Assembly: GCA_963573315.1 (NCBI GenBank)
Contig: OY752148.1
Location: 124,001-188,000, forward strand
From: Entomortierella parvispora
Lineage: Eukaryota; Mortierellomycota; Mortierellomycetes; Mortierellales; Mortierellaceae
Length of the DNA stretch: 64,000 bases
Reading direction: 5' to 3'
Below are positions 11,860 to 21,636 of this stretch, piece after piece. Within the stretch, counting starts at the first letter, position 1; each line of letters opens with the position of its first letter. The notes beneath the pieces are model-generated. The model ran no database searches. It was not told where the DNA came from and saw only the letters and a program-made list of their open reading frames with translations. A program made the position numbers and the translations under genes.

Positions 11860-13330
11860 TAACAACAAAGTGAATAGGGGAGAGGACAACGTCTGCGAGC
11901 GAGAAAGAAGGAAGTCGTTTGTTTTTTTGTTCTGTTGGTCAAGAGCACACAAAAGAGTGCAAAGCAACCGTCGGTCCTGAACAAAGGATAAAGAGAGACG
12001 AAAGGTTCAACTGGGGTCAAGTGCACCAAGAGGGAGAGGGCTGTCAAGAGGGGTACAAGGAGACAAGAGGGTAGACAAGGCACAAGACACAAGAGGGAGA
12101 CAAGACACAAGAGGGAGACAAGACACAAGAGGGAGACAAGACACAAGAGGGAGACAAGACGGAGACCAGAAAGACAAAGAGGGAAGACACAAGAGGGAGA
12201 GACAGGGAAGACAAGTGGGCAGCGGAAAACAAGAGGGAGAAAAAAAACAGACGAGAGACGCGGGAGTGCCAAAAGCAAACAAAAATGCAAACAAAACAGA
12301 GGGAAGAGAGCACAGGAAAGCAGAGTGGTTGTTCAGAGGCCGACAGATGCAGAAGGGGCCGAGGGATGAACACAGATGAAGACAACAACAAGATGGATCC
12401 AAGTCAGAGGGAGGATGAGAGATGAAAGCAGAAGGAAGGGATGAATACAAATGGAGAATGAGGGACGAAGACAGAGGGAAGATGAACGTGTGCAGATGGA
12501 GGCACACAGAGAGAGATGGACGGGTTACAGACAAGATGGGCGCTGACAGAGGGAGGACGAAGTATGCACAGACAGAGAAAGAGACAGAAGAGGAAGAGCC
12601 AGGGAAGCAGAGGGAAAAGGACACGGGCAGAGGGAAGAAGGATGAGGGCAGAGGGAAGAAGGATGAGGGCAGAGGGGGGAAGGATGAGAGCAGAGGGGGG
12701 AAGGACACAGGCAGAAGGGGGAAGAAGGACGCGGGCAGAGGGGGGAAGAAGGAGGGACACAGCAGACGGAGGCGAGAGGGAAGAGAGGAAGAAGGATGTG
12801 AGCAGTGGGAAGAGATTGAGGCAGAAAGAGAAAGGATGCGCAGAAGATGGATGCACGAAAGAAGGACGCAAAGAGAAGAGGGATGCAAAGCAGACAAGAA
12901 GCACGCAGAAGACAGGAAGAAGGAAGAGGGGAGGAAAAAAGACGAGGAAGCAGGCGGCAGAAAGAAGGATGCACGGAAGAGAGATGAAGAGCGAAGATGC
13001 GAGGGGAAGATGCAGAGGGGAAGATGCAGAGGGGAATATGCAGAGGGGAAGATGACAGTTGCAGATGGAAGACATAGAGGGGAAGACGACAGATGAATAG
13101 GGAAGATCTGAAGGAGATGATGCGGGAAGATGCAGAGGTGACGATGTAGAGGAAGAGAGAAAGAGAGATAGAATGCAAAGAGGAAGAAGAGAGATGAGAG
13201 GGGAAGAAGACAAATGCAGAGGGCAAGAAGAGAAATGCAGAGGGCAAGAAGAGAGATGCAGAGGAAGAGGGGAAAACAGATGCAGCAGAGGGCAGGAAGG
13301 AACAAGGACGCGGAAGAAGAAACAAGAAGG
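11860..13330. repeat. purine-rich minisatellite
   Basis: About 1.45 kb in which the plus strand is overwhelmingly A and G. It is built from variants of ~20-bp units such as GACAAGACACAAGAGGGAGA (five head-to-tail copies near 12060-12160), and of GCAGAGGGAAGAAGGATGAG-like units near 12625-12760 and 13010-13260. The long open frames here (up to 432 codons on the minus strand, leucine/serine/proline-rich) run in several frames at once and follow from composition, so I do not call a gene. Confidence 0.85.
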
Positions 13331-14275
13331 GACCACCGTCTGCTGGTCCGACGGACAAAAAAAACGCAAAAAATGATTTTTCTTGGTTCTCGTCCAACGA
13401 CCCACGCGTCCGATGGTCAGGGTCAGGATCAGGGTGAGGGTCAGACAGACCACAGCCGACCTCAGTTGCGTTCAGCGCTTCGTCTCGCCCTTGTTGGCAA
13501 CCAGAGCGACAGGAGCAGGGTATCACGGCGAGCAAAGACCTCAAAGAAGAAAAGAGTAGTCTTGATCTAAAGTAGGATGAGAGTAGGTCAGGAATAAGGA
13601 ACCAGTTAACCCCAAGACAAATTCAGTTGAAGGAAACACCGGGAACACCTTGGTACAGAGAGATACAGAGAGGGATATTGCTGAAAGAACAGAAAGTCTT
13701 ATCCCCTGCAGGCCCAGTTACCAGCGTTACCTTTCTGCTCTGGTGTCGCAAGCATCTTACAGTAGAAAAAAGAACCAGTAGAGATATATCCGCCCGAACG
13801 AGGAATGATACCCGCCTGCGATGCAGTATTCGGTGCTCCACACAGAGCCGAAGAGAGATGAACGTGTAGCGATCACACGACTCAAGGTAGGTCTTGCACA
13901 TTAGTCGGACCAAGGTGTCATGGCGCGGCAAAATGAACGTTAGCACTCCAATATTGTTTCGTCTCGTTCCAGACACGATTTGGCAAGACAGCCAATATTC
14001 GATAGTACTTAACTTGTGTGGCTATGGTCTCATCCTTTCAGCGGAAGGTCTGACCTCCGTTGCAGCCGAATACCAAGAAAAAAACGAAAACAAAAAAAAA
14101 GGATTAAAATCGCCTGCTATTCCTTGATATCCTCGTCATCGGAGTGGATCAATGGCCCCTCAATCCCAAGACAACCGCTTGCCGTTCCTGATAATTGCTA
14201 GCGTTCAAGCGAGAAGATCTGCATGGAGCTACCGTGTTATTTTTTGTTTACTAAAAGCCTATACAGCGGTGCAAA
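13331..14275. other. no gene recognised
   Basis: Mixed-composition sequence without a convincing reading frame, transposon end or RNA gene. A short TCAGGGTCAGGATCAGGGTGAGGGTCAG repeat is present near 13416. Confidence 0.4.
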
Positions 14276-16510
14276 TGTTTGCAGAAGGCATCAGCTCATG
14301 GCACGTTAACTTCTTCATCTCACCTTGATCACTTGACCTTTCTTCTCCAATGGCTACATCCTACTACAGAAAAAACTGGGTGTATTCTTGTCGTCAATCA
14401 CCAAAACAACCTCAATAAATGTCCTGTATGTCCTTCACATAGCTCACCGTTAGCACTCGCTCCTAAATAATCGGCGGCCACGGTTGTTGATCCTTGTTGT
14501 TCGAACTTTCCTCCAAGTCATTACGCCAAAGATTAGTTCGAGATTCAGACGATTAAAAACTGAAATCATGATGTGCAGAGCACTTACATTTGGATATAAG
14601 CACCGAGCAACAAGTACCTGAGAGGGTCCACTGATATGCCTTTGGAAAGAGGTCCTAGTCTTACAGAATGACAACTCGGCCCAGAATTGTGAAGAAAGTA
14701 GATATCCAGAATTATTCCATGCTCTAGGGCTCTTACCTCGTGGTCGGAATCATACTCCCTCGTCCAACCGCATTCGATACGGGAGTTCGCGCCGTTGAAT
14801 AGGTCCTTTACACGACTTTGCAGCATAATACCTTTCAGATTCTGAAATGCCGCCGGTAGATTGCGCCAGCTGTTGCAAGTATCCTGAACCCATCATCTGG
14901 AAAAGTCGTCTTCTGTTGCCACGGACGCAAGGTTCCTATCGTATGGCCTTCATTTGGTATCCTTGAACACAGCCAAACAAGCTCTTCAAGCTCTTTCGCA
15001 AGAAAACTCACCCTACGAGTTGAAAATGTCTTGCAAACTTCGGTATCTTGCAAAAGCAAACGTGTGTCGTCAGAGCTGCCTTGACTTGCGTTACTACATT
15101 CAGAGGCTCGGCACAGAGCCTATTGTGGAAGATGGCGTCGGTGAGAACATATAGAAGAGAGAGCTGCATGGCTTGCATTGGTGCAAACATGCAAAATCGC
15201 GGTGGTAGTGAAGAATGAAAGACAGGGGGATGGATTACCTGGCGTGGTCGATGGACGACAACGCGAACAGATTTCACGATTAGAGATGAGTGAGGAAGTG
15301 AGTCCTGGCGATGGGAAGGGAATGACCAAGGTGGTAGGAGGGACGGGCGGAGGAAGAAAAGAGCGCGCAAGGACCACGCACGTGCTCTTTTTCTGCGATT
15401 CGTTTCTTTGCACTCTCCTTCCCCACAAGGAAACCTCACTTCACTTCTCCTGTGCTCTCCTCTTCCCTCTTCTCCCTCCTCTCATCCATCAGCTGGACAT
15501 CGGAACATCTGGATTCACTTCGAAGGCACTCAAGCTATCTGCCATCAGATTCCAACCAACAGCGACATGGACAGGTGTGGATGCTATGTTCTGGAAGCAG
15601 CCTCATGCCCCTGGACAATTGAAGAAACACGCAAGGAACCCTGGAACCGTCAGGGGTGGTAATTACTCGTGCCTGCTGAAGAACGAACCCATCCATACTA
15701 ATGGACGAATCAACTTCGGTGATGCAGACTTCTCATTTTCTTTCCCTTTCTGTTTTCATTAGATGGTGCTGGCATTCATTAATATTGATGTCGCTGGCCC
15801 TTCTGAAGGGAACAATAACAGGCCTCACTCCTTGAACAGGAACGTCAGCAAATCTTGCATGTTCGACTGGACTACAAAGTCGGCCGTTGTTGACGCAGAG
15901 ACTGTATTTGGCTATTTTTTCTGCGACCTTGACCAGGAGTGTCCAATCGAGCTTCCGACGACGACCACTTACGGGAACCTCTTGCGACGACCCAATCCTT
16001 TCGACCACCACCAACAACTTTTTGCTTTGTGCTGGATTTCTGAGAGATTGATTGTCGAACTGTTTCACCGGAATCAGGATGCAGGGGTTCAAGAATCACG
16101 ATACTGGTGTGGATCATGATGTTGGTGCTCAAGCCGAGTAAATACACTGACGATCACCACAATCAGGTCAGAATACAAGCATCAGGAAAGAAGAGTGCCA
16201 ATCTGGACGATAGTCACCCACATTGCAATACTTTAGGCGACGCAATGTCTATTGCTTGCTCGCGAAGACTCTTCCCATGGTCTCCTGTGGATTCGCGTTC
16301 GAATGTCGAATGAGATACCATGTCAGCATTTCCAGGACTTGGTCAAGGAAACAAAAGTGGACAAAGGAATGGAATATGAGACCATAATGCGGACGAAATT
16401 GCGGGAAAACACAGGCTTTTCAATCAGGACCTCTTATCTCTTCCCCCGATCTCGCAATAAACCATATCGCTTTTTATTATTCTTCTCGGTGCTTTCTCTG
16501 GAACTGACAT
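14276..16510. repeat. dispersed repeat family, copy A
   Basis: This stretch recurs, diverged, at 45118-47250 (B), 48990-50045 (C, right part only) and 54847-56525 (D). Shared landmarks are CCTTTGGAAAGAGGTCCTAG near 14640, a minus-strand frame reading LQSRVKDLFN near 14805, the promoter-like block before 15440, and a plus-strand block around 15500-15830 (CAACAGCGACATGGACAGG, GGTAATTACTCGTGCCTGCT). Short frames on the minus strand are conserved between copies over 14450-15440, suggesting remnants of a multi-exon gene, but none is intact. Near 16310-16400 a plus-strand fragment is related to the frame at 47751. I cannot name the element or gene. Confidence 0.6.
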
Positions 16511-17578
16511 AAGGCCCGAAGAGGGACCAAGGGACCGAGGGATCGGATGACCGTAACTGGACATACTGACACTCCACATGAGATTGGTGCTTCATGCATT
16601 TAGTGGCACTTGACACGTCTCATCAAGCAACCAACACCTTAACGACCCTGCTCCTCACCTCTTGCCATCGATTGAAATCGAAAATACTTCATCTTCAGTT
16701 ATGGTGGAGAGAAACTGACCAATTCTCTGATCCAAATCTTCACTCGATCCTGCCGCAAGTACCAGGTGGGGCCTTGGGCTTTGAACAGCAAGGTCGATTA
16801 GGAAACAGTCATCTCACACGCGTAGGATCAAGTTTGCTGGACGTTTCTCCTCCAGGAGCATCGATTTCTGTTATCCGAGAAAAACCACATGATTCTCGAT
16901 CCATCTTCCCTCTCGATCCTTTCGTAATATCAGGTATTTTCCCTTGAACAGCAATACTGAATAATTAAGGTCATCGCATGCCTGAGGTACCAAGTGTACT
17001 GCGTTCCTCTCGTCCAGGAGTATCGATCAAAATCTCAAAGATTCGTGTTTGTTGCTCAACTCGTTCGAACTCGACCGCTCTTCAGATCCTTCACCCGCTC
17101 TTCTAGAGTTTAGTGATCCAGCCTTTGAAGGGATGCCAACTACTGACAGGCCATCGCCTGCGCGCAGGACCAGGTACACTGTGTTTCAACTGTCAAGAAG
17201 CGCCTGCTCATGTCGAAATCTCAAAGAGCCATGTGTTTGACCGATCTCGTGAAGAAGTGCAGATGAGAACCCCTGACGCCAGCACAGAGTGGAGAGGCAG
17301 TATTTGCGATGGAAGAACAAAAGTTCTTTCACCGCATGGGTTGCGGCTAGGCAACATGGGTAACCTGGTCTGGCGCCATTCTACTAATCGTATGTTAACT
17401 ATCAGGTGACCCTCGACTTTGAACAGCAATGTCTACTAGTGAAAAGTAATCGCACGCGCATGGGACCAAGTGCGCTGAGTGTTTCTCGTCAAGGAGCATC
17501 GATTTGGATAATAAAATCAAAAATCCATTATCTTTCCTATGGTCGTGAAAAAAAACGCCCGATTCTCAGATCATTCGC

Positions 17579-18502
17579 TTTTTTTTTTTTTTTTTTTTTT
17601 TTGTTTTTATCTGGTTTATTTGGGTCAGTGTCCAAGAAATCCAGTGCCCCTACATCTTCAGGCGGCGCTACTACGATCAAATTTGAGTTACAACAAGCAC
17701 TACGGGGGTGGTACTAAAAGATAAAAATACAGGTATAGAAGAAAATAAAAGAAGAAATGCTAGGTTTGGGGGGTCGTGGGGCCTGAGTTGGGGTCAGTTG
17801 CTGACTCACGGCTGCGTTCCTCCTGTACGCGTCGCCGATACTCGTTCTGGTTGACAATTTTGTTGACCGCAAGATCAATGGACGTTGTCACCTGGGTGGC
17901 GTCGAAGGGTTGGTCCTCGAGGATGTGGAGAAAGTGAAATATCCAGATCTGATGAAGGACGGTTGTTAGAAGTGCAATTGCACTGATGTTGCTCGTGGGG
18001 AGGATCTGCTCATGTTCACCATACAGAAGAAGTTCGATGAACTCCCATGAGAAATCCATGTCTCCGACGTGAGTCGCTAGCGAGGAGCGCCAAACTTGGA
18101 GTTTCCGCGGGCATGTGAAAATCATGTGGCGGTCAGTCTCCTGCGCTGCTCCGCAGATTGCGCAGGATTCTTCGAAGGTCTCCTCCATGATGGAGTGTAG
18201 TCGTTTTCGAGAGGGGAGTTTGCTGATTAGAAGGCGCCACCATACCGTGCGAGTGGTGTGTGGGATGTCGGCCTTCCAGAAAAAGTCCCAAAACTGAGTT
18301 GTAAGGTTTTGTCCGGGTGTGTTGTCCAGGGGTGCTGCTTCCTCCTCTTCCTTGCTTTTTGTGAGCAGTCGTCGAAGGGCCCCAGTGGACATGTTGCCCA
18401 GGTTCATGTCTGATCCCGGTTGCGAGCCATAGGATTTGATCCGCTGGCTCAGAGACTCCGTGGTGTCGATCCAGGTGTTTTGGTCCAGGAGTTTCTCCAG
18501 GG
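17579..18502 (-). mobile_element. 5'-truncated LINE insertion
   Basis: On the minus strand this 924-bp segment ends in a run of 24 A (17579-17602, seen as T). It is flanked by the 16-bp direct repeat TTCTCAGATCATTCGC (17563-17578 and 18503-18518). A poly(A) tail, a long target duplication and 5' truncation are the marks of target-primed reverse transcription by a non-LTR element. It splits one of the ~200-bp tandem repeat units, so it is younger than those repeats. A fragment of the same element lies at about 30318-30420 next to Crinkler copy 2. Confidence 0.9.
17760..18502 (-). pseudogene. C-terminal fragment of LINE polymerase (RT zinc-binding domain)
   Basis: About 247 codons remain, open to the truncated 5' end of the insertion. 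Around residues 80-140 the product reads like the zinc-binding region that follows reverse transcriptase in LINE polyproteins: WDFFWKADIPHTTRTVWWRL, then CAICG and DRHMIFTCP, giving a C-x2-C-x(n)-H-x(4)-C pattern. The reverse transcriptase and endonuclease domains are missing. The frame is intact to a TGA, so the copy is young, but on its own it cannot encode an active element. The open frame continues into the flanking target duplication at the 5' side, which is not element sequence. Confidence 0.8.
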
Positions 18503-19261
18503 TTCTCAGATCATTCGCCCGCACTCAAAGTTACCTTAAGTATCAGGTGAACGTCGACTTTGGAGCGCAATGTGTACTAGTAAAAAGTCATCTCACGCGC
18601 GTGCGACCAAGTGCGTTGAATGTTTCTCGTCAAGGAGAATCGATCTGGATCAAAAAATCGAAAATCCCTTATCTTTCATATGGTCGTGAAAAAACATCCG
18701 ATTCTCAGATCCATTTTTTCGCTCGAGCTTACGGTAAGTGTCAGGTGACTCTCGACTTTGGCCTACAAAACTGAGAACAGCAGTGAAAGGTCATGGCCCG
18801 GATGGAGTACCAAGAGTGTTGTTATTCTCTCGCCAAGGAGTGTCAGAAGTTGATTGATCAACAAGAGCGGTGACAGCTGGAGTAATGGCGGGCACAGAGG
18901 ATCTGTGGGGGTCAAAGACAAGGATGGTGAGAGAAAGGAGAAGAGGAAGAGAAAGTGAAAAGTGAAAGAGGACAAGGAAGAGGAAGAGGCATGGAAAGAG
19001 GAGTGAGAGCGGAGGGGAGAAAGAACGCTACCATGAGAACTCAGTCGGATCGGACGTGTCTCGCGTGGCGTGCTCCCCTTTATTTCCACGCAGAATAGGA
19101 AATAACGAACGCTTGCTTTCTTCATGCACAAACATTTGTGTCCTCTTCCCCTTTCATCGCTGTGGTCAGTCCCTCTACATTCCCTCTCTTTCTTCTGCTG
19201 CCTCCACTTTATATTCTCAGTTTTCTTTTTCCCCCTTCTCTTAATTGTTTTCTCGGCTTTT

Positions 19262-20585
19262 GTCTTCCTTGCTACATCCATCAAGGTCACCAAGCTGTTT
19301 TGTCTCGTGGAGGGCGGATCAGTATCAAATGCATTTCCTGTCGACATTTAGTCTGCCATGATAATCGGTGACCTCAAGGATGCCATCAAAGCCAAGATCT
19401 CCAATAATGCTGACCAAGTCCTTGCAAAAGACCTCATCCTCTGGCGCGTCTTCGTCCCCGATGACAATCAGAGTTCGTTCATTGCGGTTAGCACTCTTGA
19501 GGACAAGGCCGAGCTGAACAAACCAAGGACACTCCTCTCCAAATTGTTTCCCGAAAGTCCCGACGACAACACCTACATCATTGTCCAGCGGCCACCGCCA
19601 GGTAATGTTACGCCTTTTTCTTTCATTTACTAATGCCGCGATACCGCTTGTTCAGGCTCTAAAGCTATTCTTACCATTCTTAGTAGTTCAGGGATCGCGC
19701 TCAGATGCCCCGTATTCTGGTAAGTGCAAAAGTCGGCGCTTCAGAGAATTTGGCGACGCCTCTTCAAGACGCGGTGGTCACAGGATTTGGTCCGCTTTGG
19801 TTTCCGCAAAGGCTTACAACAACAGCTGTAGATAATTTCGGATATCTAACAATCCTGCCACCGCCCATATATTGCCAGGTTCCCGTCCTGTTTCTCCTCT
19901 TTTATATCCAGACGTGTCTGGTAAGTCAATCGCGCGCGGTCTGGTTAGCTGATGATGCCTACTGACCTCACCTCTTTCAATACAGTTGCTTTGATCGCAA
20001 TAACGAACGGATTCTTCGCACCTGAAACTACACACGCCTTATTCCTCAACGAATTCGTAAAGGGCAGACACACTATTCCAGTAACAGGAGGCGGAGTTCC
20101 GGGATTACCAAGAGTTGGGAAGCGAGGTCAGGTGACAATTCGAGAGGCTCCGACGCTGTTATTTTTCGACTTGCCAGACTCTGAACATTCCAGCGCGATC
20201 ACAAGCAGCGCAGATGATATTCTAACCAAATATCCACGGGTCCGCCATCTACCCCTCTTCGGTGTCAGGTTCGATATCCGTCACGGTGTACAATGTCATA
20301 GTTTCTTTTACGGAGCACGCGTATTAACTCTCAGGATTCATATCTCAACTAATGTCTAGTGGCTGCGGCAAAACACGAGCTGATTTGGAACCGCTCTCAA
20401 AAACATGGGGCCTTTACCTCAACGCTGGTGAGAGGGATCTTGGATCAAATGACATGCGCGCCATTGTCAAGGCACTATCGGACCACGCGAGCGTTTATCT
20501 ATCACCAAACACGGAGCAGAACACGGACAAATTACGATACCTCACTCTCGGCCTTCTGTGTTCATGGCTGCTGATCCTCGACTAA
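19262..20585 (+). pseudogene. Crinkler (CRN) header + P-loop gene, copy 1, broken
   Basis: This is a relative of the gene at 31049-32490 with the same exon order. The header domain has KLFCLVEG and DQVLAKDLILWRVFVPDDNQ, matching the LxLFLAK-type Crinkler N-terminus, and the last exon has SSGCGKTR, a Walker A P-loop. It is damaged. The ATG that starts copy 2 is changed here, although an upstream in-frame ATG at 19124 exists. An in-frame TAG lies at 19349-19351 where copy 2 has CAG. The second small exon has lost three bases and would splice to a TGA. After the LTLG motif at about 20560 the two copies diverge. Crinklers are secreted or nucleus-directed effectors in oomycetes and are also widespread in early-diverging fungi, where their role is unclear. 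Confidence 0.7.
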
Positions 20586-21025
20586 TAGTTTGATAGCGCA
20601 ATGGTACAAGTACAATGGTCAAAACGAGATGTACATGACTTTGCCCAGCTAAGCCACCGTCTGCGTATTATTGTACTAATTTCCAACGATTGATTGTGGG
20701 CAGAGGGAAGAGATTGATTGCGGGCAGAGGGAAGAAATTGATGGCGGGCGGAGGGGAAGGAGATTGTACTGTACCTCGAGGCGAGGAGGGAGGGGTGGGT
20801 CGAGCCTAGGGAGAAAGATGGAACTGATGGGCCCCTCAAGGAAACGATGATGTTTCAGGCAATCCCCATTTTTTTCTCTATCACTCATCTTCCCCATCAA
20901 TCCTTCTCCCTCTACATCACTACACAACGCCAAACCACGCCCACGCTCGTCTCTCCCTCTCTCTCTCTCTCTCTCTCCACCTGGTAAGATATTCCCCTTT
21001 ACCCTTCTGAATTCGTATAGGGTAC
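20586..21025. other. low-complexity spacer, no gene
   Basis: Contains about four units of GGGCAGAGGGAAGA(G/A)ATTGAT(T)G near 20690-20765 and a (CT)n microsatellite at about 20950-20978. Nothing coding is seen. Confidence 0.6.
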
Positions 21026-21547
21026 TGTGACGAATCATGCTTGACTTTGCGAGTTTGTCAGCAAAGGCTGGGTGTGAGGCCGTTGAGGAGACCGATGTAC
21101 GCGCAGTCGTCAAACGAATGTGGTCTGGCACGGGGTGTTACGTTCAGCCATGACATCATCTTGGGTTGTAGCTGCCTTTGATGAATGTCATTCGCATTTT
21201 CTTCAAACCTATTGACAACAGGTGCGAGGAACATTGCGGAAGAGCTGCTCAAAACACATTTTTCCCTTGACTTCAGGATTCCTAGCACAGAGATGGTTGT
21301 GACGAATCATGCTTGACTTTGCGAGTTTGTCAGCAAAGGCTGGGTGTGAGGCCGTTGAGGAGACCGATGTACGCGCAGTCGTCAAACGAATGTGGTCTGG
21401 CACGGGGTGTTACGTTCAGCCATGACATCATCTTGGGTTGTAGCTGCCTTTGATGAATGTCATTCGCATTTTCTTCAAACCTATTGACAACAGGTGCGAG
21501 GAACATTGCGGAAGAGCTGCTCAAAACGCATTTTTCCCTTGACTTCA
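21026..21547. repeat. 250-bp near-perfect tandem duplication next to the Fanzor 3' end
   Basis: Copy 1 (21026-21275) and copy 2 (21298-21547) are 250 bp each, separated by 22 bp. The only difference I find is A versus G in the CAAAAC(A/G)CATTT context near 21255/21527. Copy 2 ends about 90 bp downstream of the stop codon of the minus-strand XPG-Fanzor gene. Copy 1 is followed by the unique sequence GGATTCCTAGCACAGAGATGG. Short frames in it are not convincing as genes. By position it overlaps the likely 3' UTR and downstream region of the nuclease gene. Confidence 0.93.
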
Positions 21548-21636
21548 TCTTATCTCTGGCGAAATCAGAAAATAGTATGTGCCTTCAAACTTCATGAGTG
21601 GACTGTTTCCTTCAAATAACTACATAGACTATGCTC

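Larger units (their letters stand above)
16760..18770. repeat. ~200-bp tandem repeats upstream of Crinkler copy 1
   Basis: Blocks starting with TATCAGGTGA-like sequence followed by CTCGACTTTGAACAGCAATG begin near 16764, 16932, 17402, 18540 and 18741. If the LINE insertion and its target duplication are removed, the last units are spaced about 200 bp. Each contains CGCGCATGGGACCAAGTGCG, TTTCTCGTCAAGGAGCATCGAT and TATGGTCGTGAAAAAA-type motifs. One unit of the same kind precedes Crinkler copy 2 near 30463. They could be promoter-proximal modules of the Crinkler locus or a satellite captured with it. Confidence 0.7.

Noticed and set aside
12007..13544. Very long open frames (up to 432 codons) on both strands in the purine-rich region
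   Set aside because: They are open in several overlapping frames, have extreme composition (leucine/serine/proline or glycine/arginine/glutamate), and follow directly from the minisatellite.
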